Below are positions 16,577 to 27,260 of a stretch of 64,000 nucleotides of DNA, piece by piece. This stretch comes from Lachnospiraceae bacterium KH1T2 (GTDB taxonomy: Bacteria; Bacillota; Clostridia; Lachnospirales; Lachnospiraceae). The position numbers were made by a program, and so were the translations under genes. The notes under the pieces are model-generated. The model ran no database searches. It worked only from the letters and a program-made list of their open reading frames with translations, and had not been told where the DNA came from. Where the stretch lies: positions 87,738-151,737 of the forward strand of contig FOSY01000006.1 of assembly GCA_900114405.1 (NCBI GenBank). Direction: 5' to 3'. Within the stretch, counting starts at the first letter, position 1. Each line of letters starts with the position of its first letter.

Positions 16577-17926
16577 TTAAAGATAACGTACAAAGATAGC
16601 AATCATAGAGATAAGTACTACGATGATGGCAGCTGGTGCCTCATACTTACAGAACTTACCCCATCCGATAACATGACCTTCTCTTGAAGCAACAGAGATA
16701 CCTACAACGTTAGCTGATGCTCCGATAGGAGTACCGCATCCGCCGATATCTGTTCCCATTGCAAGAGCGTATGCAAGGATGTTGATATGACAGCCTGTAG
16801 AAACTGAAAGAGCCTTGATAACAGGAACCATTGTTGCTGCAAATGGAATGTTATCAACAAAGGCACTTGCGATAGCTGAGATCCACATTACGATCGCGAT
16901 AGTAACCATAATGCTGTCGCCGCTGACCTTTGCGATGAAGTCAGCAATAACAGTAAGGATACCTGTCTGCTCAAGTCCTGATACTACAACGAAGAGTCCG
17001 ATGAAGAAAAGGAGTGTCTTGTAGTCTACTTTCATAAGAAGCTCTTTGGCGTATTTTGCATTTACGATAAGAGTAACGATACCAATGAAGAGACCGATTG
17101 TTGCTACTGTAAGTCCTGTCTGTGCGTGAGACACGAGAAGAACAACAGCTACGGCAAAGATAACAGCACTCATTATGAACTCTTTTTTGTCTGTAATAGC
17201 TTCGCTTGGATCAGGATAAACAGTGTTTGCATCTGTGTGAGACACAAGCTGCTTTCTGAAGCAGAGGAAGAAGTATATCACAACAAAAACAAGTGAGATC
17301 AATGCAAGTAATCCGGTGTTTGTAAGGAAATCTGCGAATGAGAGCTCAAGTGATGTACCGATGATGATGTTTGGCGGATCACCACACATTGTAGCCGAAC
17401 CTCCGAGGTTGGCACAGAAGATCTCAGACATAATAAATGGAACCGGATTAAATTTCAGCAATCTTGCAAGCTCGACTGTCGCTGCGGCTAAGAAAAGAAT
17501 AACCGTGATAGAGTCGATGAACATTGCAAGGATAGCAGACATAAGCATGAAAGTTATGAAAAGCGGCATAACTTTGTATTTTACTGCTTTAGCAAGTCTA
17601 AGACAAAGCCAACGGAAAAATCCTGCCTGTCCCATTCCTTCTACCATTATCATCATACCTGCGATGAAGATGATAGTTGCCCAGTTAATACCACTAGAAC
17701 TTTCGGAACTGCCTGCACCGGCATACCAGAAAGACGGCTCTGCAAAACTCTTAAAGGCAAGAGCTTCCATTGCGGCGTCGGCACTGTGCATGAGAATTCC
17801 AAAAACAATTACCAGGGTAAGTAACGCGCATCCGAGTGATACCCACTGACGTTCGATCTTATCTGTAACGATAAGGATGAACATAGCGAGGAAGATCACC
17901 AGCGCTGCAATTGCAGCTGTACTCAT
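16577..17926 (-). CDS. ArsB/NhaD-type ion permease
   Basis: Integral membrane protein of 449 residues with about 11 hydrophobic segments, from the ion-transporter superfamily that includes ArsB, NhaD and CitM. Conserved features are GGSATMCGDPPNIIIGTSL in the first half and VDNIPFAATMVPVIKAL with GTDIGGCGTPIGASANVVG in the second half, the paired re-entrant substrate-binding regions. No arsenic genes are nearby, so Na+/H+ exchange or anion export is as likely as arsenite efflux. An in-frame ATG at 17971 exists. The ATG at 17926 directly follows an AGGAGGTAAA site and is preferred. It stands alone, with its own terminator. Confidence 0.87.
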   Translation of the reverse strand: MSTAAIAALVIFLAMFILIVTDKIERQWVSLGCALLTLVIVFGILMHSADAAMEALAFKSFAEPSFWYAGAGSSESSSGINWATIIFIAGMMIMVEGMGQAGFFRWLCLRLAKAVKYKVMPLFITFMLMSAILAMFIDSITVILFLAAATVELARLLKFNPVPFIMSEIFCANLGGSATMCGDPPNIIIGTSLELSFADFLTNTGLLALISLVFVVIYFFLCFRKQLVSHTDANTVYPDPSEAITDKKEFIMSAVIFAVAVVLLVSHAQTGLTVATIGLFIGIVTLIVNAKYAKELLMKVDYKTLLFFIGLFVVVSGLEQTGILTVIADFIAKVSGDSIMVTIAIVMWISAIASAFVDNIPFAATMVPVIKALSVSTGCHINILAYALAMGTDIGGCGTPIGASANVVGISVASREGHVIGWGKFCKYEAPAAIIVVLISMIAIFVRYL

Positions 17927-18365
17927 ATTTTTTACCTCCTTGGCGTGAAAATAAACGCCGACGACTATCATAACAGATTAATTCCACTTTGAACACAGCT
18001 AATTTTAATTAAATAGGTAGATTTATTACGAAAATCATGTGCGATTTGGTGTATACGATGATGAGATTGAGCATGGGAATATGTGTAATATGCACATATA
18101 AAATTGAATAAATTAAAAAAAGTTGTATAAATTATTATGCAAGAATGATAAAAAAACTAACTTTTGATGAAAAAAGTTAACATTTTGTACTAAAAAATAA
18201 ACAAAGTATTAAATTATTTAAACAAAATGGAAAATATCTACATTGAGGACGTCTCACAAAAAAAGGATAATAAGTATAAAGAAAGTGTACCTATGTGGAT
18301 GCAATCAGAAAAAACAGAAATGTACAGCATTCACATGGAATCTCAATTACTTACAGGAGGCAGGT
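17927..18365. promoter_or_regulatory. Intergenic control region with dyad at 18158-18179
   Basis: This very AT-rich 439-base gap lies between divergent genes. The only clear structure is TAACTTTT-GATGAA-AAAAGTTA, an 8-bp dyad that could bind a regulator of the GH43 gene. A clean promoter could not be chosen among the many AT-rich hexamers. Confidence 0.4.
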
Positions 18366-20222
18366 ATGAGAAGAAAGCTATTGGCAGGGGTGCTTGCACT
18401 TTCCATGATAATGGAGGGTTCAGGCGTATTGTCGACGGTCAGCGCTTATGGTGCAGAGACCGTGACAGAGAAAGTACTGCAAAAGAGCAGCGGCGGCAAT
18501 CCGGTGCTCGGATTTGATGAGTCAGGCGACCTATTATATGGCGGTGACCCGGCGGTACTTGTTGATGGAAACACAGCATATTTCTATATCGGGCATGATG
18601 CTTCGAGTGGAGATGGCTATGTGATGCCGGACTGGCGTTGTTATTCCACAACAGATATGAAAAACTTCAAGTATGAAGGCGTTACTATGAAATGTTCAGA
18701 CATTCCATGGGCAGATTCGACTTCATCTTGGGCAAGTCAGGTAGTCAAGTATAACGGTAAATATTACTTATACTACTGTGCTGAGTATGACGGAAATGCT
18801 TATGGAAAATGCGTAGGCGTAGCTGTTTCAGATAGCCCGACAGGACCTTTTGTAGATAAGGGTGAGCCTCTTATCTATGACAGCATGACACCATTCCTTA
18901 ATCCGGGACGTGGTGGTGCCGGCTGGGAAGACATCGACCCGACAGCCTGGGTAGAGACTGACGAGGATGGTGTCGAACACAGATATCTTGTTTGGGGCAA
19001 CACTAATGCATATGTTGCAGAACTTAATGAGGATATGATCTCCATAAAAGACCGCGATGGCGACAGCAAGATCACATTTGATGAAAGCGCCAGCGGAAAG
19101 GGAGATATTCAGAGAATAACGATCGACGGAATGCCGAATAACTGGTACTACGCTGAGGCGCCGTGGGTTTATAGAAGACAGGATTCTAACGGAAATTATT
19201 ATGGTAAGTACTATCTCTTCTATGCAATGTACTGGAGAGAGCAGATGGCTTATGCGACATGCGATTCGCTGTGGGATGCTACATATGATTATGGCGGACT
19301 TGTAATGGAGCCTGGCGCAACATCTAATACAAACCATATGGCAGTAGTTGACTTCAAGGGCAAGACTTACTTCATCTATCATTCAGGTGCTCTTCCATGG
19401 GGATCAGGTTTCCGCAGATCTGTATGTGTACAGGAGCTCCAGTTTAATGATGATGGATCAATCAAGTATCTTCAGGAAAATGCTATCGGACTTACAGGAA
19501 CAGCAAGTAAGATAACTGATTCCGAGGGAGCTCCTATTGCTCATGAGGCATACAACAACTCAACGTCAGACAGCAAGTATCCTTATACTGATGTAAAGGT
19601 TGGAACAGATTCATCAGCAAAGACAGATGATTCACTTTGGGTATTGCATGAAGGTAAGGCTGATGATGCAGAAGAAGCATATGTTTCTATCGAGTCATAC
19701 AATAAGCCGGGACTTTATCTTCAGGTAGAGTCAGACAAGACAGTCACAATGGGACAGGATTACCAGAAAGCTTCATCAGACGGATATACAGTTGATTCGA
19801 AGAGAATGACTTTCCACACACTTGAAGGCTTTGACGGAGATTCTGATACAGTAACATTCGAAAGTGTTCAGTATCCGGGATATTATCTCACTTCAAAAGA
19901 TGGCGAACTTACAGTTGAAAAAGATCCTGACAAGGACGCTTGCAGCTTCAAAGTATCAACAGAAATCAAGGGCGACGCTTCTTCTATGACTGTTCGTAAG
20001 AGCGATCGTACATATGAGGTTGGTGATACATTAAAGACAGATGACATCCGTATCACTGCAGTTGATGAGGATGGTGTCACAAATCTTGTATATGGTGACT
20101 ACGACGGAGTAAAGATAGACGCTTCTGATGTTGATACAAAGAAGGCCGGAACATATACACTTAAAGTAACTTATGGCAAAGAAACAGGGACCGTTGAGAT
20201 TCGCGTCCTTTCAAAAAAATAA
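18366..20222 (+). CDS. Secreted GH43 glycoside hydrolase with AbfB and Ig-like domains
   Basis: Probable arabinan- or arabinoxylan-degrading exoenzyme of 618 residues. A signal peptide (MRRKLLAGVLALSMIMEG.. ending near AYGAE) is followed by a five-bladed GH43 catalytic module at about 50-388. The candidate triad is Asp in GGDPAVL, Asp in EDIDPTAW and Glu in YAEAPWV. Residues about 424-533 resemble the arabinose-binding AbfB/CBM42 beta-trefoil (YVSIESYNKPGLYLQ, YPGYYLTS). The last 80 form a bacterial Ig-like domain. An in-frame ATG at 18243 would add a non-signal leader; the ATG at 18366 follows ACAGGAGG and restores the signal peptide. It shares direction with the giant GH43 gene 18 bases on. 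Confidence 0.87.
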   Translation: MRRKLLAGVLALSMIMEGSGVLSTVSAYGAETVTEKVLQKSSGGNPVLGFDESGDLLYGGDPAVLVDGNTAYFYIGHDASSGDGYVMPDWRCYSTTDMKNFKYEGVTMKCSDIPWADSTSSWASQVVKYNGKYYLYYCAEYDGNAYGKCVGVAVSDSPTGPFVDKGEPLIYDSMTPFLNPGRGGAGWEDIDPTAWVETDEDGVEHRYLVWGNTNAYVAELNEDMISIKDRDGDSKITFDESASGKGDIQRITIDGMPNNWYYAEAPWVYRRQDSNGNYYGKYYLFYAMYWREQMAYATCDSLWDATYDYGGLVMEPGATSNTNHMAVVDFKGKTYFIYHSGALPWGSGFRRSVCVQELQFNDDGSIKYLQENAIGLTGTASKITDSEGAPIAHEAYNNSTSDSKYPYTDVKVGTDSSAKTDDSLWVLHEGKADDAEEAYVSIESYNKPGLYLQVESDKTVTMGQDYQKASSDGYTVDSKRMTFHTLEGFDGDSDTVTFESVQYPGYYLTSKDGELTVEKDPDKDACSFKVSTEIKGDASSMTVRKSDRTYEVGDTLKTDDIRITAVDEDGVTNLVYGDYDGVKIDASDVDTKKAGTYTLKVTYGKETGTVEIRVLSKK

Positions 20223-20240
20223 GATAAGGAGTAACAGTTT

Positions 20241-23200
20241 ATGCAATATCTGCAATACAAAAAATTGATGTGTGCAGTGCTTGCGGCAAGCATGGTAGTT
20301 ACCGGTGTTCCGGGAACTGATGTAAGTGCTTCTGCAGCTGAGCAGTCAGACAATTCAGACAAAAGTCAGTCAGAAAATGCAAAGTCAGATCTTCCTGATC
20401 CTGTTTCTCACTATGATTTTGACGGTGAGCTTCCGGAAGATGCTAAGCCGGTTTTGAAGGGACTTTCCGAGTATGAGGGCAGCGTAGAATATGGAGAAGG
20501 CCATACAGACGATAAGGCCGATAAGTCAGTAAAGCTCGGAGACTATGGAATCGAGCTTCCTGATAAGAACATCGGTGAGGATTATACAGTTTCTCTTTGG
20601 GTAAAGTCTACAGATACGATAGTTGAAAATCAGTCAGGTGTCTTCCTTGGATACCATGATCCTGAAAAGTGGATCAGCCTTGCAGGCGGGTCAAATGGTA
20701 AGTATAAGGTATGGACTAACGACTCTAATGATTCAAATTATAACTGGGCAACACTTGCAAGCGTTGATCAGGAAAAAGACAAGTGGAGAATGGTAACTTT
20801 CACACAGGAGGGTGATGAGTTTTCATTCTATATTGATGGAGAAAAGGTTGTAACAACAACAGCTCCTGAGGCACTTAATGGAGAAGATCAGGGAGTTTAT
20901 CTGGGCGTAACAAACTGGGATTCACTTTTCAAGGGCTACATGGATGATGTTACTATCTACAACGAGGCACTTGATGCAGCACAGATCCGCGAGCTTTTTG
21001 ATGGAAAAACATCAGAAGATGTGCTTAAAGAAGAGGGCTTTACAGTAGCTAAAAGCCTTTCTCTTAAAACAGGAAAGTCAGCTGACCTTGATGTAAAGAT
21101 TCCTGCATCAGTTTTAGGCTATGACATTTCTTACACATCAGAAGATGAGTCAGTTGCTACTGTTGCAGACGGCAAGGTAACAGGTGTCGGCACAGGTGAA
21201 ACAACCATTACTACAAGGGTTGCCCTTGGTGATGTAGTGATGTCGGCAAAGACCGCAATTACAGTCGAAGAGTCTGACGTAGAGAATCTTGATGTTGCGG
21301 CTGAGTATGACTTCAGCTCTATTGAGGACGGAAAGATCAAGGATAAGTCAGGAAATGGTAACGATGCCATCGTTAAGGGCAGCGGCACAACAGTTACTGA
21401 CAATGTTCTTCATCTTAACGGTAAAGGCTATGTTGATCTTCCTACATCAATAGTAGATAGTCTTTCAGATGTAGAAGAATTTACGATCGAGACAACTTTC
21501 ACCAGAGATTCTGACTGTGGTTCAAATGCGTGGGCATACAGCATCGGTGCGAAGAAGGCTAGCTCAGGAACAAATTATATTTTCCTTTCACCTGCTTTCT
21601 CAGGAAGCACTATCCGCGGAGGTATTAAGAACTCTTCAACAGAGCTTCTTCTTGATACAGGTCTTACATCTGTAGCAGGAAAAGAGTATACAGCTGATAT
21701 GACCATTGATAACGGTAAGGTTACACTTTATCTCAATGGTGTTCAGGTAGGAAAAACAATTGATTCTGGATACAAAGTAGCTGATATCATCAAAGCCGGC
21801 AGTGATGGTGATGTACTTGGATACATCGGCGGTTCATGCTGGTCAGCAGATCCGAATTTCAAGGGAACTATCAAAGATTTCAAGATTTACAATGGTGTTA
21901 AGTCAGCAGATGAGATTCAGGAAGCTTTTGGCGGGCAGTTCCAGAAAGACTTCGAGTCAGGGGTTACGGTCGATGAACTTCTTGGAAGAAACGCTTCAGC
22001 CGACAAGGTTCGCTATGACCTTAATCTTTTGACAGAATTTGATGAAAACAAGATCACATGGGAGTCATCAGACACATCAGTACTTACAAATGATGGTAAA
22101 GTTCTTAATGATAAGGATGAGGATAAGAAGGTAACATTTACAGGTACTGTAAAAAATGGTAATCTCAGTGCTTCACAGGAGTTTGAGTTTACAGTTCTTA
22201 AACTTGACCGCAAAGAACTTGATGCACTTATCGAAAAAGCAGAGAAGCTTGTTAACAGCAGCTCTTGTACAGAAAGTGCCATAGAGACACTTAAGTCAGC
22301 TATTAAAACAGCTGAAGAAGCTGATACACAGTCAAAAGTCAGATCAGCAACTAAAGCTCTTAAGAATGCGATCGATAATGTACAGAACGACACTCTTTAT
22401 ATCGATCCATTCTCAGCAATCGATGAATCTGCATTCCCGGCAGAGAGAAGCGTTGAGGCAGGAAAGACTGTAGTACTTACAACTATTCCTTCAAAGATAG
22501 CTGATGTAGTTACAGTAGAAGTTTCATCTGATGATGAAAAAGTTGCTGAAATAGCCAATAAAGATGGCGAGATCTCAGTAACAGCCAGGAAGACGGGAAG
22601 TGCTGATATCACAGTTGCTGTAACAGATAAGTCTGGCTACACAGTACTCTATGAGACAAGGATCAATGTTGTTGCTTCAGAATCTACAAGTGACGATGAC
22701 GTTGATAATGATGAGAACAAAGAGTCAAGAATCCTTAAGTTTACATTTGATGATGAAACAGATGGACTTACAAGCGGAGATTACAGCGCTTCAGGAAGTT
22801 ATTCTTCGTTAAGTGAAGGTGTTGATGGAAAGGCTCTCTACCTCTCAGGTTCAAATTCACAGTACCTTACTGTAGCTGACGGCAATGGTAAGAGCCCGCT
22901 CACAGGTCTTGATGAGTTTACTATTTCTTATGACTTTAAGGCTGCAAGAAGCTCTACGAACTGGGGATATTTCGCAACACCGCTTACAGCTGAGTCAGGA
23001 GCTCAGAGCTATGGTGCAGAGAAATATACAGGTTCTCTGATAAATGGCGGAAGCACAACTATCGAGCGTTACAACAATACAGGCTCAAGAAGCTCATGCC
23101 CTTCACTTGCAACAAAATCTGGTGAGTGGCACCATATCGACGTTGTTTATGAAGCTGACAAGACTATTCTTTATGTTGATAAAGAACTCAGATCAGTAGT

Positions 23201-26200
23201 AGACAGCACAGTTGATATGACAGATCTCCTTGGAGAAGATTCAATATTCTGGCTTGGACATGCTAACTGGGGCAGCGGCGAAAACTGCAAGGGTTACTTC
23301 GATAACTTCTGTATTTACAATAAGGCACTCAACGATGAAGAACTTGGCGTAGATATTCAGGAAAGCCAGAGAGAAAATCTTAACCGCAGTGTTGATATCT
23401 CTATCACAGACGTAAAAGCAGACTATGAGGACGAGATGCAGGTAGATGAGGGAGAAAATGTTGATCTTACAACTCCTGCAAACGTTACATTCTCTGATGG
23501 TTCAAAAACAGAAGCATCTTCTATCATCTGGAAGGATGAAGACGGCAATACAGTATCAAACGCTGATGCACTTTCAGCTGGTGTTCATGAGCTTACTGGT
23601 GAGATTTCATACTTTGGAAATCCTGTGATCGATGAGAAGGCTGATCCATACGTTATCTACAATGAAGATGATGGATATTACTACTTTACATCTTCATGGC
23701 CGGCATATGGCAGTGCAGATAATGGCTATGACAGGATCGCACTTAGAAGAGCAAAGTCTCTTGATGGTCTTAAAGATGCAGAAGACCATGTGATCTGGTG
23801 GCATCACACAGATGGAACTGCACCGAAGTATCATATTTGGGCACCGGAACTCCATAAGGTAAACGGTAAGTGGTATGTATACTTTGCAGGCTCAGCATCA
23901 ACGACAAACAAGTGGGATATTCATCCATATGTGATCAAGTGCAGCAATTCAGATGATCTTCTTAGCGAAGATTCATGGAGCGATGCAGTAAGATTTACAA
24001 ATGCAGATGGAACTTATACAGACAACTTTGACAATTTCGACCTTGATATGACAACATTCAACCTTAACGGTGTTGACTATGTTGTATGGGCACACAAGCC
24101 AAATGTATCTTATCTTAAGCTCGGTATCCTTGACTCTGACGAGCCATGGCACCTTAAGGCTGGTACAGATACAATGATCCTTACAACTCCTGAATATGAC
24201 TGGGAGATGAATGGATCAAGCACTTCAAGCATGGTAAATGAAGGACCGGCAGCACTTTTCCATGACGGAAAGCTTTATATTACATATTCAGCTTCTACAA
24301 CAGGACCTGAGTACTGCATGGGTATGATGTCAATTGATATTAATGCAGATCTCTTTAATATTAAGAATTGGACAAAGTCAACAAAGCCGATACTCCAGAC
24401 ATCTGATCTTTATCAGCAGTATGGACCGGGACATAATTCATTTACAGTAGATAAGAATGGAAATGTTGTCATTGTTTATCATTCAAGAGATGAGGAGTGC
24501 TATGAAAACAAGTGTGCATGGGCAGATAATGATCCACTCTATGACCCTTGCCGTAATGCAAACTATGCATATGTAAGATTTGCAGAAGATGGAACACCTG
24601 TATTCAGCAGCACAGAGTACAAGGAGACAAAGGCATACGAGGAGTCAACAGGCACTAAGTTCACACGAATCATTAAGGTTGGCGATGATAAGTCAGTTGT
24701 TGATCATGATGAGGCAGCTCTTAAGATCAACAATATCGATGACGTAAGAGGAAACCTTACACTTCCGCTTGCAGGAGAGAGAGGTTCATCTATCTCTTGG
24801 AATTCTTCAGATCCATCAGTTATCACAGATGTTGAAGAAGATGGAAAGGCAGCAGGTGTAGTTACAAGACAGGCTAAGGACACAGATGTAACACTTACAG
24901 CTACTATTACTTATGGTGAAGCATCAGTAACAAAGGAATTTACAGCGCACGTAAAGGCTGCGGTTGAAACACCTAAGCTTACGAAGTATCTGTGGGCACA
25001 TTTCACAGGTTCAGAGTCAACAGCTGAAGAGGAGCAGATATACTTCTCAGACAGTACTGACGGCTATAACTGGACAGCACTTAATGATGGTGATCCTGTA
25101 ATTGAAAGTACACTTGGTGAAAAAGGACTTCGTGATCCATTCATCATGAGATCACCTGAGGGGGACAAGTTCTACCTTATTGCAACAGATTTAAGTATTT
25201 ATAACAACAGAGGTTCAAACCAGTGGACAAGAGCAGCTACACAGGGCAGCAAGTCTATAATGGTATGGGAGTCAACAGATCTTGTAAACTGGAGCGATCA
25301 GAGAATGGTAGAGGTTGCAACAGATGATTCCGGATGTACATGGGCTCCTGAGGCATGCTACAACCCTGAGACTGGTGAGTATTATGTATATTGGGCATCT
25401 GATGTAGACGGAATCAAGAGCGTTTACTATGCAAAGACAAGAGATTTCTATACATTCTCTGAACCGGAAGTTTGGATCACAAAGAATAATAAGAATGGTC
25501 AGCAGATCAGCGTAATTGATACATCTGTCCTTCCTATTGAAAATGAAGATGGCAGCTACACATATTACAGACTTACAAAGGCTGAATCATCAGGCGGAAG
25601 ATCACTTCAGATGGAGGATTCTGATCCTTCAAGCGGAACATATGAGTTCCTTGAAGTAGCAGATTCACTTGATGGACCTTGGACAAGAATTGAATCTGAT
25701 TTCCTTAACAGCAATACAGGTGTTGAGGGCGGAACAATGATGAAACTCAACAATGAGGACAAGTACGTACTGTTCCTTGATAAGTATTCAAGCGGTACAG
25801 GTTACTTCCCATCAGTGACAGATGATCTTTCATCAGGAACATTTACAAAGCTTTCATCAAGCGAGTATTCATTCCCTGGAACAATGAGACATGGTACTGC
25901 AATGCCTATCACAGAGGATGAGTATAAAGCAATCGAGAAGAAGTGGGGCACAGCTGAGGAAGAGATAGATACTTCTGTATCGCTTAAAGATTCAGCAATT
26001 GCCAATATCACATTCGATAAGGATGATGTACTTGCTGCAGATGGTCTTAAAATTACAGCAGCTAACGGATACACAGTAGTTGATAATGATGTTCTTGGCG
26101 GTAAGGCCCTCCAGCTTGACAGCGCAGGCAAGCAGTGGCTGGATGTTAAGACAGAGGATGGAAAGTCAGTTCTTTCAGGACAGACAGCTGTTACATTTAA

Positions 26201-27146
26201 TTACTGGAGCAAGGTAACTGATGCAAGCAGCGCAAATAAGGGCTGGACGATCTTTGCTGCTAATAATGGAGATCTTTTCAAGTGGCCGAATGAGACATAT
26301 TTTGGAATAATCGATGCTCTTCCGAATGCATCTATTTCAGATAAGGGTCTTACAGTACAGAGATTTAATGATACCGGAAGCCGTTCAGCAGTCAATAATA
26401 CAACAAATGTTGACTCAGAGTGGAAGATGGTAACAGCAGTTGCAACACCTAAGAGCACATCACTTTATGTGAATGGTGAGCTTATATCAAAGGTTGCAAG
26501 TAAGATTTCTCTTGCGGATCTTTTTGGAGACGAGGAGAATGGAGCACTTCAGATCGGTAAGGCAAACTGGAATCCAGGTGAGTACTTTAATGGTGAGATT
26601 GATAATATCTCTATCTACAACAGAGCTATTACCGCAGATGAAGTAAAGAGCATTTATACAACAAAGAGCTACACAGGTAAGGTTGAAAAAGAGTACACAC
26701 TTAAGAAATCATGGGGCAAGACCTATTGCCTGGATGAAGATGGAAACAGAGTAACAGGCTTTGTAACTATCGATGGCGCAAGATACTATTTTGATCCTGC
26801 GAATAAGGGCGCAATGAAGACATCTGCATTCTTTACAGCAGAAGAGAACGGCAGAGAGTACACATTCAGAGCACTTAGAGATGGTAAGCTCGCAACGGGC
26901 TTTGTAACTACATGGTCTACATCAAAGTATTACTTTGATGAGGATTATCACATGGTTACAGGTTTCTATGACATTGATGGAAAGACATACTATTTCAAAG
27001 AAAACGGTGTTATGGCAAAGGGCTGGATCACTGTTGACGGAGAAAAGTATTACTTCTCATCAAAAGGAGAGATGCTTGTAGGCGAAGTTACTATCTCAGG
27101 ACACAAGTATACATTCAGTGAAAATGGTAAACTTGTTAATGAATGA
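20241..27146 (+). CDS. Giant secreted protein: two GH43 modules, four LamG-like modules, Ig-like domains, cell-wall-binding repeats
   Basis: Extracellular polysaccharide-degrading protein of 2301 residues. Approximate order: signal peptide 1-33; LamG-like 55-255; Big_2 Ig-like 270-345; LamG-like 353-565; atypical Ig-like 565-655; FIVAR-like helical 656-715; Ig-like 720-815; LamG-like 832-1035; Ig-like 1050-1123; GH43 module A 1124-1487 (EKADPYV, WAPELHKV, NEGPAALF); Ig-like 1486-1575; GH43 module B 1576-1907 (LRDPFIM, WAPEACY, GVEGGTMM); LamG-like 1916-2145; choline-binding-type repeats 2150-2301 (GWITVDGEKYYF, GFYDIDGKTYYF). The repeats suggest retention on the cell surface. Two different GH43 modules point to cleavage of two linkages in arabinan or arabinoxylan. 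It probably forms an operon with the GH43/AbfB gene upstream. Confidence 0.88.
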   Translation: MQYLQYKKLMCAVLAASMVVTGVPGTDVSASAAEQSDNSDKSQSENAKSDLPDPVSHYDFDGELPEDAKPVLKGLSEYEGSVEYGEGHTDDKADKSVKLGDYGIELPDKNIGEDYTVSLWVKSTDTIVENQSGVFLGYHDPEKWISLAGGSNGKYKVWTNDSNDSNYNWATLASVDQEKDKWRMVTFTQEGDEFSFYIDGEKVVTTTAPEALNGEDQGVYLGVTNWDSLFKGYMDDVTIYNEALDAAQIRELFDGKTSEDVLKEEGFTVAKSLSLKTGKSADLDVKIPASVLGYDISYTSEDESVATVADGKVTGVGTGETTITTRVALGDVVMSAKTAITVEESDVENLDVAAEYDFSSIEDGKIKDKSGNGNDAIVKGSGTTVTDNVLHLNGKGYVDLPTSIVDSLSDVEEFTIETTFTRDSDCGSNAWAYSIGAKKASSGTNYIFLSPAFSGSTIRGGIKNSSTELLLDTGLTSVAGKEYTADMTIDNGKVTLYLNGVQVGKTIDSGYKVADIIKAGSDGDVLGYIGGSCWSADPNFKGTIKDFKIYNGVKSADEIQEAFGGQFQKDFESGVTVDELLGRNASADKVRYDLNLLTEFDENKITWESSDTSVLTNDGKVLNDKDEDKKVTFTGTVKNGNLSASQEFEFTVLKLDRKELDALIEKAEKLVNSSSCTESAIETLKSAIKTAEEADTQSKVRSATKALKNAIDNVQNDTLYIDPFSAIDESAFPAERSVEAGKTVVLTTIPSKIADVVTVEVSSDDEKVAEIANKDGEISVTARKTGSADITVAVTDKSGYTVLYETRINVVASESTSDDDVDNDENKESRILKFTFDDETDGLTSGDYSASGSYSSLSEGVDGKALYLSGSNSQYLTVADGNGKSPLTGLDEFTISYDFKAARSSTNWGYFATPLTAESGAQSYGAEKYTGSLINGGSTTIERYNNTGSRSSCPSLATKSGEWHHIDVVYEADKTILYVDKELRSVVDSTVDMTDLLGEDSIFWLGHANWGSGENCKGYFDNFCIYNKALNDEELGVDIQESQRENLNRSVDISITDVKADYEDEMQVDEGENVDLTTPANVTFSDGSKTEASSIIWKDEDGNTVSNADALSAGVHELTGEISYFGNPVIDEKADPYVIYNEDDGYYYFTSSWPAYGSADNGYDRIALRRAKSLDGLKDAEDHVIWWHHTDGTAPKYHIWAPELHKVNGKWYVYFAGSASTTNKWDIHPYVIKCSNSDDLLSEDSWSDAVRFTNADGTYTDNFDNFDLDMTTFNLNGVDYVVWAHKPNVSYLKLGILDSDEPWHLKAGTDTMILTTPEYDWEMNGSSTSSMVNEGPAALFHDGKLYITYSASTTGPEYCMGMMSIDINADLFNIKNWTKSTKPILQTSDLYQQYGPGHNSFTVDKNGNVVIVYHSRDEECYENKCAWADNDPLYDPCRNANYAYVRFAEDGTPVFSSTEYKETKAYEESTGTKFTRIIKVGDDKSVVDHDEAALKINNIDDVRGNLTLPLAGERGSSISWNSSDPSVITDVEEDGKAAGVVTRQAKDTDVTLTATITYGEASVTKEFTAHVKAAVETPKLTKYLWAHFTGSESTAEEEQIYFSDSTDGYNWTALNDGDPVIESTLGEKGLRDPFIMRSPEGDKFYLIATDLSIYNNRGSNQWTRAATQGSKSIMVWESTDLVNWSDQRMVEVATDDSGCTWAPEACYNPETGEYYVYWASDVDGIKSVYYAKTRDFYTFSEPEVWITKNNKNGQQISVIDTSVLPIENEDGSYTYYRLTKAESSGGRSLQMEDSDPSSGTYEFLEVADSLDGPWTRIESDFLNSNTGVEGGTMMKLNNEDKYVLFLDKYSSGTGYFPSVTDDLSSGTFTKLSSSEYSFPGTMRHGTAMPITEDEYKAIEKKWGTAEEEIDTSVSLKDSAIANITFDKDDVLAADGLKITAANGYTVVDNDVLGGKALQLDSAGKQWLDVKTEDGKSVLSGQTAVTFNYWSKVTDASSANKGWTIFAANNGDLFKWPNETYFGIIDALPNASISDKGLTVQRFNDTGSRSAVNNTTNVDSEWKMVTAVATPKSTSLYVNGELISKVASKISLADLFGDEENGALQIGKANWNPGEYFNGEIDNISIYNRAITADEVKSIYTTKSYTGKVEKEYTLKKSWGKTYCLDEDGNRVTGFVTIDGARYYFDPANKGAMKTSAFFTAEENGREYTFRALRDGKLATGFVTTWSTSKYYFDEDYHMVTGFYDIDGKTYYFKENGVMAKGWITVDGEKYYFSSKGEMLVGEVTISGHKYTFSENGKLVNE

Positions 27147-27160
27147 TCATTAAAACACAA

Positions 27161-27196
27161 AGAGGCATGGCCGGAAGCGGTCATGCTTCTTTTTTT
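27161..27196 (+). terminator. Terminator after the giant GH43 gene
   Basis: AGAGGCATGGCC pairs with GGTCATGCTTCT (two G-U pairs), followed by seven T. Confidence 0.9.
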
Positions 27197-27260
27197 AGAC
27201 AATATTAAGAGGGATTTAATAATAAAATAGTATTATCAGCCATGAAAGAAGAGGACATAT

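Noticed and set aside
18227..18517. 96-residue + strand frame upstream of and overlapping the GH43/AbfB gene start
   Set aside because: It lies out of frame across the ribosome site and signal peptide of the GH43 gene, has no ribosome site of its own and no recognisable features.
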